Shown piece by piece: positions 8,025 to 15,696 of a stretch of 64,000 bases of DNA. Position numbers and translations under genes: made by a program. Origin of the DNA: Gammaproteobacteria bacterium (GTDB taxonomy: Bacteria; Pseudomonadota; Gammaproteobacteria; JACKNK01); NCBI GenBank assembly GCA_024234955.1, contig JACKNK010000006.1, positions 62,001 through 126,000 on the forward strand. The letters run 5' to 3'. The notes beneath the pieces were generated by a model. That model did no database searches. It was given only the letters and a program-made list of their open reading frames with translations, and had not been told where the DNA came from. Each line of letters opens with the position of its first letter. Within the stretch, counting starts at the first letter, position 1.

Positions 8025-8894
8025 ATGCTGGAAAAGACCATCAGTCAGTGAATCGGCCAGAGGATGACCGAACAGTATGGAACGGTGTTCCGCCTGTTCT
8101 TGGACAACGGCCAAGTCATTCCATCCGATTTGTCGACGTACACGAGCCAGAACTTCAAACGTCTACTCGCCACCGAGTTCTTGAATCGCCACTGGTCCTC
8201 GTCCACGTACAACAGCTACCGCAGGTATCTCAGGTGCTACTGCGAGTTCCTCCGCTTGGAGTGATACCTCGCCGAGAATCCGTTCGACAGGATTCCCAAA
8301 CGCAAGACACCGATACAGCTTCCGAAGTCACTGACCAGCGCCGAGGTGAAGGAGCTTCTCCGTAACCTGGGCATCGCGTTCGATGAGTCGACCTTCCTCG
8401 GACTGAGGAACGCGACCATGGTCCGCACTTACCTGCATACCGGACTGAGGTTGAGCGAACTGCTCTCCCTCCAGCTCTGCCACTTGCAGATCTACGATGG
8501 CTACTTGAAGGTCGTGAAGGGGAAAGGGAGCAAGGATCGTATCGTCCCTTTGAGCAACGCGATCCAGCGTGTCATCGCCCGCTATCTGAAAGAACGCGCC
8601 AAGCATGGGCGTATGCAGGATGACGCACCGCTGTTCCCAACGGTCCACGGGCTGCACCTACAGAAGCGCGACATGAAACTGATCATCGGTCGTCTGCGTG
8701 AATGCCTGACCTTTCACTTTACCTGGCACCAGCTCCGACACACGTTCGCAACGGAACTGGTCCGCAACAACTTCGACATCTTCAACATCTCCCGAATCCT
8801 CGGGCACTCGAAGGTCGATACCACCAAAATCTATCTGAGCGTTGATACGGGCAAACTAAAAAAACAGCTAGATCAAGTCCCGCTGTTTTCGTAG
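8025..8894 (+). pseudogene. XerC/D-like tyrosine recombinase, interrupted by TGA codons
   Basis: One frame from ATG 8025 (MLEKTISQ) to TAG 8892-8894 is broken only by TGA at 8049-8051 and 8262-8264. It carries a SAM-like core-binding part (RHWSSSTYNSYRRYLRCY) and a full catalytic domain: Arg in TGLRLSEL, Lys in KGKGSKDRIVPL, HQLRHTFAT (HxxR), GHSKVDTTKIY (His and Tyr). After the second stop the text continues YLAENPFDRI, a normal linker. The piece from 8346 alone would hold all catalytic residues but not the DNA-grip domain. The neighbouring tRNA-Val fragment suggests it served an older element. Confidence 0.7.
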
Positions 8895-8988
8895 CCCAAT
8901 CACCGCCGAAGACAGGTGGTCATGATTGAGATTTTGGAAAAAACTTCCAGATTTTTATAGCTAGTTTTTCGCTTATTCTTCGTATAAA

Positions 8989-9034
8989 TGGTGGGTGATA
9001 TAGGATTCGAACCTATGACCCCCTGCTTGTAAGG
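8989..9034 (-). tRNA. tRNA-Val(UAC) 3' half, fragment
   Basis: On the minus strand the sequence runs from the anticodon loop (CCTTACAAG) through the variable loop, a T-arm with ATAGG/CCTAT stem around TTCGAAT, to ATCACCCACCA with encoded CCA. The 5' half (D-arm and acceptor 5' strand) is absent. Known: integrating elements carry or leave 3' halves of tRNA genes as attachment sites. Inferred: an att remnant linked to the broken recombinase that ends 95 bases away, not a working tRNA. Confidence 0.7.
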
Positions 9035-9174
9035 AGTTTGGAGCAACATTTGGCTTACCACTGTGGACAAAAAATTGACATTTTAGAACTCTATTTTCTA
9101 ATAACTCCTTATTCCAAAGGGGAGCCTTGCCCCGGAAATGTTGACACCTTCTCCTAACGGAAGAAGGTGGAGAA

Positions 9175-9618
9175 ATGCCACGTAGAACAACGTACAACCG
9201 TTACACCGATCACTTCAAAGCCACAGCGGTACGAATATCTGAACTGAAAGGTGTATTAATCAAAGACGTCGCCGACGCATTGGATATTCATCCGTTCATG
9301 CTGTCTCGGTGGCGAAAGGAATACCGGGACGGCCTGATCATGACCAAGGGCAAGAAGGTGGTTGTCGATCCCCAGACCGCAGCGGAACTCAAACGACTGC
9401 GAAAACTGGAGAAAGAGCACAAGGTGCTGCAGCAGGAGCACGAACTGCTAAAAAAGCCATCCGGTTCTCTTTGGAACAAAAAAGGAAATCTTCACGTTCA
9501 TCGAAGAGAACCGGGACCAATACAGCATCAGCGTCATGTGCCGTGTCTACGGGGTCACCCGAGCGGGGTATTACGCGTGGCGCCGGCGCCCCAAGACCGC
9601 GTGGGCGCAACAGGATGA
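9175..9618 (+). CDS. IS3-family transposase OrfA
   Basis: Starts MPRRTTYNRYTDHFKATAVR after GGAGA. Contains the HTH (IKDVADALDIHPFMLSRWRKEY) and a zipper-like helix (LRKLEKEHKVLQQEHELLKK). A run AAAAAAG at 9450-9456 is a classic slippery site. Reading beyond it in this frame (to 9618) gives non-family sequence, so the functional OrfA probably ends near 9456 or continues by frameshift. Confidence 0.75.
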   Translation: MPRRTTYNRYTDHFKATAVRISELKGVLIKDVADALDIHPFMLSRWRKEYRDGLIMTKGKKVVVDPQTAAELKRLRKLEKEHKVLQQEHELLKKPSGSLWNKKGNLHVHRREPGPIQHQRHVPCLRGHPSGVLRVAPAPQDRVGATG

Positions 9619-10333
9619 GCAACTGAAGTTGGACATTCAGGACATCTACCAGCGCAGTCATCGCATCTACGGCAGTCCCCGGGTCCAAAAGGAACTGGCG
9701 GCTCAGGGTCAGTGCCATTCCCGTAAGCGGGTCGCGCGTTTGATGGCCGAAGAAGGCCTGGTAGGCCGCTGTCAGCGGGTTTACCACGCCAACCCGATGC
9801 AGCACCGGTTCTTTCGCAACATCGACAAGCTCGATCTCGATCAGGCGACGGCGCCGAACCAGGTCTGGGTGGGCGACGTGACCTACCTGAAGATCAACGG
9901 CATCTGGCGTTACCTAGCCGTGGTCATGGACTGGTACAGCCGGCGGATCATCGGCTGGTCCTTGGGGGAGCGCCGCACGGTTGCGTTGACAGTCAAAGCC
10001 CTCAAGCGGGCGGTCGCCAATCGGCACCCGAAACAGCAAGTCGTGTTTCACAGTGATCGGGGCATTGAGTACGTCGGTAAGGCCTACCGGGCACTGCTCG
10101 ATAAGCTAGGCTTCCTCCAAAGCATCAACCGCCCCGGCAAGATGAACGACAACGCCCGAATGGAATCCTTCTTTGGTTCGCTCAAGGCTGAATGGCTGCA
10201 TGGAAAGACGTTCTGGAATGTCGCCCAGATGCGTGGGGAATTAGCCCGATACATCCCTTTCTACAACTACGAGCGACTGCATTCGTCACTCGACTATTTA
10301 TCACCGGCCGACTTCGAGGCCGCTCACTCATGA
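9536..10333 (+). CDS. IS3-family transposase OrfB
   Basis: The rve integrase domain is complete: VWVGDVTYLKI (first Asp), VVFHSDRGIEY (second Asp), NARMESFFGSLKAE (Glu), ending FYNYERLHSSLDYLSPADFE. The frame is open upstream to about 9458, reading EIFTFIEENRDQYSISVMC, which is normal OrfB sequence. Reaching it from OrfA needs two -1 shifts, at AAAAAAG (9450) and at a second A-run (9478-9483), so this copy may be defective for fusion-protein synthesis. Confidence 0.8.
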   Translation: MCRVYGVTRAGYYAWRRRPKTAWAQQDEQLKLDIQDIYQRSHRIYGSPRVQKELAAQGQCHSRKRVARLMAEEGLVGRCQRVYHANPMQHRFFRNIDKLDLDQATAPNQVWVGDVTYLKINGIWRYLAVVMDWYSRRIIGWSLGERRTVALTVKALKRAVANRHPKQQVVFHSDRGIEYVGKAYRALLDKLGFLQSINRPGKMNDNARMESFFGSLKAEWLHGKTFWNVAQMRGELARYIPFYNYERLHSSLDYLSPADFEAAHS

Positions 10334-10392
10334 GTGGGTGTCAACAAAGTCGGGGCAAACTCCGGGTGATATATCCACTAACCAAACGACAT

Positions 10393-10614
10393 ATGAAGAC
10401 GAATTACGAACACCTCGAAGAGGTGAATACCTTATTTGAAGTGATTAAGACCATGCTCATCACTGGGCTGTCACAAAGGCAGGTGAGAAAACATCTGACC
10501 ACCTATACACACTCCGAGATACGTAACGGAAAGTGTGTCAACGGACGTTTCGTCGTCGCCGACGAGGTCGTCCACGACGGCGAGTTCTTGAGACTCCAAA
10601 ACTGTCCAGTGTAA
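10393..10614 (+). CDS. small hypothetical protein
   Basis: A 73-residue protein starting MKTNYEHLEEVNTLFEVIKT. Contains a possible short HTH (ITGLSQRQVRKHLTTYT). No ribosome site stands out and no family is recognised. It lies just after the second IS and before a palindrome. Coding status is plausible from its codon use and length only. Confidence 0.4.
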   Translation: MKTNYEHLEEVNTLFEVIKTMLITGLSQRQVRKHLTTYTHSEIRNGKCVNGRFVVADEVVHDGEFLRLQNCPV

Positions 10615-10623
10615 TGACCAGCT

Positions 10624-10640
10624 ATTAACGCAGCGTTAAT
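10624..10640. promoter_or_regulatory. 17-bp perfect palindrome
   Basis: Seen: ATTAACGCAGCGTTAAT, eight-base arms around one A, ten bases after the stop of the small gene at 10393 and followed by TTTCTAATC. It could be an operator for the downstream frame at 10792 or a weak terminator; the sequence alone does not decide. Confidence 0.35.
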
Positions 10641-10791
10641 TTTCTAATCCTTTGTTTTTGGCTTTGTAGTCAGCAGAAAAAGTATTCAATTTTTTGCGTA
10701 AATGCAATAAATAGAATACGATAATTACGAGCACTGATTTGTAAGGCGCTGCACCTCATGCTCCATTACATTATTTTCTAACTGTATATCC

Positions 10792-11034
10792 ATGGCGGTT
10801 ACCCGAACCATTCCCAAGAAGGAAATATTCAAACACGGGAACTTCAGTGTTTCCGTATATGACTTTGAGATTCCCAACGGGGAGAGAGCCTGACAGGTTC
10901 TCAAGCTCGTGGAGCTCAAGACCAAAACGAGGAGATGGGCCGAAGAGGTTGGTTCCTACTACACGCAGAACCAGTACATCACCATCTCCCGTGAGCAACT
11001 CACGGACCTCTTGAAAACTGCAAAAATCGTATAG
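10792..11034 (+). pseudogene. small unknown protein gene with one in-frame TGA
   Basis: From ATG 10792 to TAG 11032-11034, 80 codons in one frame with a single TGA at 10891-10893. Before it: MAVTRTIPKKEIFKHGNFSV ending FEIPNGERA. After it: QVLKLVELKTKTRRWAEEVG ending ITISREQLTDLLKTAKIV. Both halves read as ordinary protein. No family recognised. It belongs to the set of nearby genes interrupted only by TGA. Confidence 0.4.
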
Positions 11035-11060
11035 TTGTCCATCTATTTTCTGTTCGCTCT

Positions 11061-11160
11061 GGGCTTTTGCCGTGGAGGGGTGCTGACCTCATCCCCCCCT
11101 CACGCAGAAGCCCTTTTGGCGACCGACCGCCCCACCGGGCCAGCGTACACACGCTGCCCG
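11061..11160. other. candidate origin of transfer (oriT) region
   Basis: Two inverted repeats precede the relaxosome genes. The first runs from GGGCTT at 11061 to AAGCCC at 11113, with arms of about 20 bases pairing imperfectly around a T-G-C-T-G-A loop. The second (11136-11160) pairs CGGGCCAGCGT with ACGCTGCCCG around ACAC and ends 25 bases before mobC. Known: oriT sites lie next to relaxase/MobC genes and contain such repeats. A nic consensus was not recognised, so the first hairpin could also be a terminator. Confidence 0.4.
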
Positions 11161-11185
11161 ATTAGCTCCTAACTTCTGATCCCCG

Positions 11186-11593
11186 ATGGACGACGACAGA
11201 AAGACTTACCAGCGGCGCTATCGCCAGGGCTACAAGGGGCAAGCCAAGCGCGTGAACCTCACGCTCAGCCTCGCCGAGCACCGCGCCTTCGCCCGCGCTG
11301 CCAACAAGGAGCAGAAGAAGCTCGCGAGCTACATCAAGGAGCTGGCGATCGCCGGGCTCGATGCCCAGGCGCATATCCCAGAAGCCCTGCAAGCAGAGCT
11401 CAAGACGCTGCGCTTCGCGGTCCTGAACATCGCCAACAACGTCAATCAGATAGCGCATCGCTCGAACACCCTTCGCGAGCTCTCCCAGAGCGAGGAAAAC
11501 AACCTTCTCGGGTATCTCAAGCAGCTCGACGATGTGGTGCGCCGCTACACCGCCGGCAGAATACTTTCTCACCCCGACGACCATGATCATTAA
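11186..11593 (+). CDS. mobC: MobC-like relaxosome accessory protein
   Basis: A 135-residue basic protein. The N-terminus (RVNLTLSLAEHRAFARAANK) resembles ribbon-helix-helix/MobC proteins that assist the relaxase at oriT. A central conserved block (LRFAVLNIANNVNQIAHRSN) is typical of the MobC family (the NxNQIA region). It is the first gene of the mobilisation operon and its end overlaps the relaxase start by 11 bases. Role: bends or melts oriT and recruits the relaxase. Confidence 0.75.
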   Translation: MDDDRKTYQRRYRQGYKGQAKRVNLTLSLAEHRAFARAANKEQKKLASYIKELAIAGLDAQAHIPEALQAELKTLRFAVLNIANNVNQIAHRSNTLRELSQSEENNLLGYLKQLDDVVRRYTAGRILSHPDDHDH

Positions 11594-12602
11594 GTCCATG
11601 GCTCGAAAGGAGCCGACCTTCGGGCAGCTCATCGGGTACATGAGCGACATCGACAAGTCCGACGAGCAGTTCAACGTCTACCAGAACCTGTTCGCGCGCA
11701 AAGCGGACGCGGTAGAGGCCGAGTTTCACGAGAACGCGGCACACATCCCGAAGCGCAAGAACGGGAACTTCCTCTACCACGAGATTCTTTCGATCTCGAA
11801 GGCGCAGAAGCTCGATGCCGAGGAACAGAAACGTATCCTCCGTGACATCGCCCACGAGTACGCCCGTCGCCGTGCCGAGAGCAACCTGGTCTTCGGCGCG
11901 CTGCACGACGACCACGACGAGCACCTGCACTACCACTTGCTCATCAGCGCCAACCCGCGCGGCGAGTCCAAGAAGACTCGACTGAGCAAGGCGCAGTTCG
12001 ACAAGCTCAAGAAGACGCTCGAAACGGAAGTGCTCAGGCAGTACCCCGAGCTCGAACAGCGTGTCGTCATTAACAAGGAAGCGGGAGAGAAACTGTCCCG
12101 CAAAGGGGCGGAGCGCAAGCGCCGTACCGGCAAGACGCCTGAGCGCGACGCGGTACAAGACAAACTTCGCGCCATCTTCACCGGGTGCGCGAGCAAGCAG
12201 GACTTCTTCACCGCGCTATCGGAAGCCGGCTTCGAGTTCTACGTGCGCGGTAAGACGCTGGGTATCAAAGACCTCGCGACCAGCAGGAAGTACCGTTTGA
12301 AAACACTCGGGCTTCTCGACGGCTTCCAGGCTTTGTCCGATCGCATCGAGCTGAACGAAAGAGCGAAGACCGAACGTCAGGCAGCCATGCAAGCAGCTCC
12401 CGAACCAGAATCGACCAAGCAAACGGCAGAGCAAGCAACGCCAACACCCACGGAGACACCGAAGGAGAAAGCCCAACACCAAGCAGCGGAACCGACGCCA
12501 CAAGATGACCTCGATGCCAGGCAAACCCGACGCAAAGAGGAAATCGACGGCATACGCGCCGAGCGCAAGGGCGCGACCAAAGGCAAGCAGGACAAACAAT
12601 GA
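11583..12602 (+). CDS. MOB-type relaxase (mobilisation nuclease)
   Basis: A 339-residue protein from ATG 11583; ATG 11598 is an alternative. Motif I region FGQLIGYMSD supplies a candidate catalytic Tyr (about residue 19). The metal-binding three-His motif is clear in HLHYHLLIS (His114, 116, 118). The C-terminal third is Gln/Glu/Thr-rich and basic (KEKAQHQAAEPTPQ), likely a linker or DNA-contact tail. Role: nicks oriT and pilots the strand. It has no helicase domain, fitting a mobilisable rather than self-transmissible element. Most similar in layout to MOBP relaxases, by inspection only. Confidence 0.8.
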   Translation: MIIKSMARKEPTFGQLIGYMSDIDKSDEQFNVYQNLFARKADAVEAEFHENAAHIPKRKNGNFLYHEILSISKAQKLDAEEQKRILRDIAHEYARRRAESNLVFGALHDDHDEHLHYHLLISANPRGESKKTRLSKAQFDKLKKTLETEVLRQYPELEQRVVINKEAGEKLSRKGAERKRRTGKTPERDAVQDKLRAIFTGCASKQDFFTALSEAGFEFYVRGKTLGIKDLATSRKYRLKTLGLLDGFQALSDRIELNERAKTERQAAMQAAPEPESTKQTAEQATPTPTETPKEKAQHQAAEPTPQDDLDARQTRRKEEIDGIRAERKGATKGKQDKQ

Positions 12603-12733
12603 TGGCTGCGTTCCATCGTCGGTTGGGTCAGGATGCAGGTCACCCGAACCCTCCGTCACAGCAAGCCCGCCACGAAGTGGCACAGCTCGCACCGTCAGCG
12701 CAGCCCGAATATGGACATTAACCCCGACCACAC

Positions 12734-14215
12734 ATGCGCGCACCACGCACGAAAGACATAGTGAGCTGGCCGTTCAGGCTTATGGGCACGGGGCTCAAGT
12801 ACCTGCTCCTCGGTTACACGACCAAGAGCACGTCCGGGGCGAGCTTCGCGCCGCAGAAGCAGTACCGCGAGTTCTTGAACGCAAGCAATCGTGGCTTGCT
12901 CCTCGACGGTGTGGATCTCCGACTCTCGGAACGAGACAGCTTTCAAAACGTGGCGCTCATGGCGCGCGTGGGCACGGGAAAAACGACCCGCTACGTGGTG
13001 CCGAACGTCCTGGATAAAGCCCGAACCCATTGCTCAATGGTGATTAACGACCCCAAGGGCGAAGTCTTTGCCCTCACCTCCGGGTATATGCAGAAACGGG
13101 GCTTCAAGGTCATCACCATTGACCCTGAGGATTTGACGCCTTCATCACGTTTTAACCCGTTGATGGAAGCCCGTGAGCTCATAGAGCTGGAACAGATTGC
13201 AGAAATATTGGTTCGATCGGGATTGCCGTCGAGCAGCGGGAAGGATGACTTCTGGCTGCAAGGCGCGATCCGTTTCGTGAGCCTGTTTATCAAGTGCTTG
13301 AAGCATGCGGGTGAGGAAAACCCCGCCTGGTTCAACCTGCACAACCTCTACTACCTGTTCCAGAACTTCGGCGAGGACGGACACAAGCTCGATGACTTCA
13401 TGTCCCGCTACACCATCTACCCCGACCATCCGGACGACGAGAGCCTGTGGAATGAATGGAAGGGAGTACTGACCGGAAACCCGGAAGGCATCCAGAGCTT
13501 TGTCTTGAACGCGATCACCGCGCTCAAGGCGCTCTCCAATCCGAGAGTGGGCAAGCTGACCGCCCGTTCGGATTTCTCACTCGAAGACATGAGGAAGGAA
13601 AAAACCGTCATCTACGTCATCACGCCGGCGCAGCACGCGGAGTACTACAGCTTCCTGACGAGTCTCTTCTTCCGCAGCGTGTTCAACGCCTGCATGCGCA
13701 GGCTGCCAGACAGGAAGACGCTGCCGGTCTACGTGCTCTACGACGAGTTCGGGCATTCAACGATTCCGAACTTCGTCTCCACCGCCAACACCATCCGCGG
13801 CTACAAGGTCTCGCTCTCAATCATCCTGCAGAGCGTGAGCCAGTTGAACGCCCGCTACGGCAAGGACTACGCCGACTCGATCCAGGGCGGCTTCAACACC
13901 TACCTGACCTACTCCGCCGCCGACCCGCAAACCGCAAGTTTCTTCGAGGGGATCATCGGCAAGGTCCGTGAACGCCAGAAGCTGCGATGGGACGAACCCC
14001 GCGATGAATACCGCGAATACAACCTCCTCAATGCCAACGAGATACGAACCATCGGCGACTATGAAGCCCTGATTGTGTCCGGGAACAGGCAACCCATCAA
14101 GGTGACCGCCACCCCGTTCTTTGAGAATTGGGGAATGAGAAGGAAGAGCGCTCACCCGCCAGCAACGACCACCGCATCATCCGGCGATGACCGCCTGGAA
14201 TACGTGAGGCTGTAG
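12734..14215 (+). CDS. TraG/VirD4-family type IV coupling ATPase
   Basis: A 493-residue protein. Walker A at about residues 80-90 (RVGTGKTTRYVVPN), Walker B at about 333 (VYVLYDEFGH), followed by IPNFVSTANTIRGYKVSL and ILQSVSQL, typical of TraG/TraD C-terminal motifs. No strong N-terminal transmembrane pair is visible, unusual for VirD4-like proteins; the next two genes are membrane proteins that could provide an anchor (inference). Role: couples the relaxosome to a helper mating pore. The intergenic 131 bases after the relaxase hold no recognised feature. Confidence 0.85.
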   Translation: MRAPRTKDIVSWPFRLMGTGLKYLLLGYTTKSTSGASFAPQKQYREFLNASNRGLLLDGVDLRLSERDSFQNVALMARVGTGKTTRYVVPNVLDKARTHCSMVINDPKGEVFALTSGYMQKRGFKVITIDPEDLTPSSRFNPLMEARELIELEQIAEILVRSGLPSSSGKDDFWLQGAIRFVSLFIKCLKHAGEENPAWFNLHNLYYLFQNFGEDGHKLDDFMSRYTIYPDHPDDESLWNEWKGVLTGNPEGIQSFVLNAITALKALSNPRVGKLTARSDFSLEDMRKEKTVIYVITPAQHAEYYSFLTSLFFRSVFNACMRRLPDRKTLPVYVLYDEFGHSTIPNFVSTANTIRGYKVSLSIILQSVSQLNARYGKDYADSIQGGFNTYLTYSAADPQTASFFEGIIGKVRERQKLRWDEPRDEYREYNLLNANEIRTIGDYEALIVSGNRQPIKVTATPFFENWGMRRKSAHPPATTTASSGDDRLEYVRL

Positions 14216-14221
14216 CTCGTG

Positions 14222-14461
14222 ATGACGACAACCGATTGGATTCTGTGGAGTGTCATCGCATTCGGCGATGGCTACGGATTCGCTCGCTTTGCCAAGAACA
14301 TCGGTGAGCTTGCGCGCCGCTGGGGCTTCTTCGCCGCACTCCTGTTCCCAATCATCCTGACCGTGCTTGTGGTAACGGGTGCCATGATTGCCGACCTGAA
14401 AAGCATCGCGCTCAGCCTGGTCGTTGCCGTCGGGTTCATCCTCGGAATGATACGGCGGTAG
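14222..14461 (+). CDS. small membrane protein of mobilisation operon
   Basis: A 79-residue protein from ATG 14222 (GTG 14219 in frame). Hydrophobic segments near residues 5-20, 35-53 and 58-75 suggest two or three membrane passes. It lies four bases after the coupling-ATPase stop and just before the J-domain gene, so it is co-translated with the mobilisation genes. Inferred: membrane partner of the coupling protein. Confidence 0.6.
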   Translation: MTTTDWILWSVIAFGDGYGFARFAKNIGELARRWGFFAALLFPIILTVLVVTGAMIADLKSIALSLVVAVGFILGMIRR

Positions 14462-14463
14462 AC

Positions 14464-15162
14464 ATGGACTTCTCCCTGTTCATCTTCCTCGCCGTCGTCA
14501 TGCTGGCGTTTGGCTACATCGCCGGCAATGCCCGGAGCTTCAACGTCTGGAAGCTCCTGCTCATCGGCGCGGTCCTTGCCGCACTCACTGCCGGCTTCAA
14601 TCTCGACAAGACGCACATCGCCACAATGCTGGGTGCATTTTTAGTCGGATACCTGCTGCCCTACGGTCACCTGCTCGAAGGCTTCGGCGACGCAGTGAGT
14701 GACGCTATCAACGCGATCCGCTACCGCGACACCTACGATGAAATCCGACGCAAGGAAGCCGAGGTTGATGAACTACGTCGCCGATACGAGCAGGACCAAC
14801 GGCAAGCGAACGAAGAACAACGGGACAGAGCGCGGGACAAGCGTCGAGAGGATGCGAGGAGCTATCGCGCCAAACGACAGAGAGCAAACGAGGGGCAGTC
14901 ATCACATAACAGCGCTGGCGCACATACCGCACTCCCCCCGCCTCCACCGATGTCAACGAAGGCGAAGTATCTGCAGACCCTAGGGCTCGATCCTGCGAAG
15001 GACTATAGCTACGGGGAGATAAAGCGTGCCTACCGTCGACAAGCGAGCAAGTTCCACCCCGACAAGCATCAGCACCGTGGGACTAATGTGGTGCGAGAGA
15101 TGGGAGAGCGATTCAAGGCTGTGAAGGAAGCGTATGAGTGGATAGCGACCCACCTTGCATGA
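14464..15162 (+). CDS. membrane-anchored J-domain (DnaJ-like) protein
   Basis: A 232-residue protein. Two to three membrane helices in residues 1-75, then a charged coiled coil (about 95-150, rich in R, E, D, Q), a proline stretch, and a C-terminal J-domain (KYLQTLGLDPAKDYSYGEIK, YRRQASKFHPDKH; the HPD triad near residue 198). Known: J-domains stimulate Hsp70 ATPase. Inferred: recruits DnaK to the membrane, perhaps to unfold relaxase for transfer or to act on the coupling protein. Last gene of the operon. Confidence 0.8.
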   Translation: MDFSLFIFLAVVMLAFGYIAGNARSFNVWKLLLIGAVLAALTAGFNLDKTHIATMLGAFLVGYLLPYGHLLEGFGDAVSDAINAIRYRDTYDEIRRKEAEVDELRRRYEQDQRQANEEQRDRARDKRREDARSYRAKRQRANEGQSSHNSAGAHTALPPPPPMSTKAKYLQTLGLDPAKDYSYGEIKRAYRRQASKFHPDKHQHRGTNVVREMGERFKAVKEAYEWIATHLA

Positions 15163-15210
15163 TGTCCATGCGTTCGACAATTGGTTACGCAGCGCATGAA
15201 TCAAAATGCA

Positions 15211-15621
15211 CTATGCGAACACGCTAAATTTCTTGGTTAAATTCAACACATGGTTATGCTCACCGAAAACCACAACACCAACGATTGAGTGCTCACCAGC
15301 CAGTGATCCAGATATCCCGCCCTCGTATTCAAGAGGAGAATTATGGAGTGATTGTCCGAATGATGTAAATACGATGCACCGTATATTAGGATCACCCTTA
15401 ATCCCATCAACAAAATTATACAATTGGACAGAACCTTTAGCTTTTAACACGACCGTGCTGCATTGGATAGATGCATGGGACACGCCCGAGCCGTCTTTCA
15501 ACAACCCATCCGAATAAAGCGCCGACTCCAAACGGGCCAATTGCCCCATCACGATCGCGGAAACGTTGCAGGCTTGACCTGCCGACAGATTTCTGTCCAG
15601 AACAATGGAAACCCTGTTCAT
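15211..15621 (-). CDS. DUF2000 family protein
   Basis: A 136-residue protein starting MNRVSIVLDRNLSAGQACNV, with SAIVMGQLA following. This N-terminus fits DUF2000, small proteins with a peptidyl-tRNA-hydrolase-like fold (established for the family, function unknown). It lies 75 bases downstream of the dehydratase-like gene on the same strand, so the two are probably one transcript. GC is lower than the mobilisation genes. Confidence 0.65.
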   Translation of the reverse strand: MNRVSIVLDRNLSAGQACNVSAIVMGQLARLESALYSDGLLKDGSGVSHASIQCSTVVLKAKGSVQLYNFVDGIKGDPNIRCIVFTSFGQSLHNSPLEYEGGISGSLAGEHSIVGVVVFGEHNHVLNLTKKFSVFA

Positions 15622-15696
15622 AACTCACCTCAGACTTATGGACGGAATAAGGTGCGAGCAAACACCCACTGCTCGCACCTGTTTCTACGATGGTGC

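Larger units (their letters stand above)
9127..10358 (+). mobile_element. IS3-family insertion sequence, second type (about 1.2 kb)
   Basis: Terminal inverted repeats: the left end reads TTGCCCCG, five bases, then TGTTGACACC; the right end, reversed, reads TTGCCCCGACTTTGTTGACA. Exact tips are uncertain by a few bases, and no clear target duplication was found. It encodes OrfA and OrfB of a different IS3 subgroup from the element at 3977. Confidence 0.8.

Noticed and set aside
8989..9034. Functional tRNA gene
   Set aside because: The 5' half including D-arm and acceptor strand is missing.
3977..10358. Composite transposon formed by the two IS3-family elements
   Set aside because: The elements have different ends and different transposase subgroups, and lie in opposite orientation with unrelated flanks.
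15206..15517. Plus-strand gene overlapping the DUF2000 gene
   Set aside because: No ribosome site or family match, and the minus-strand frame fits DUF2000 from its first residues.
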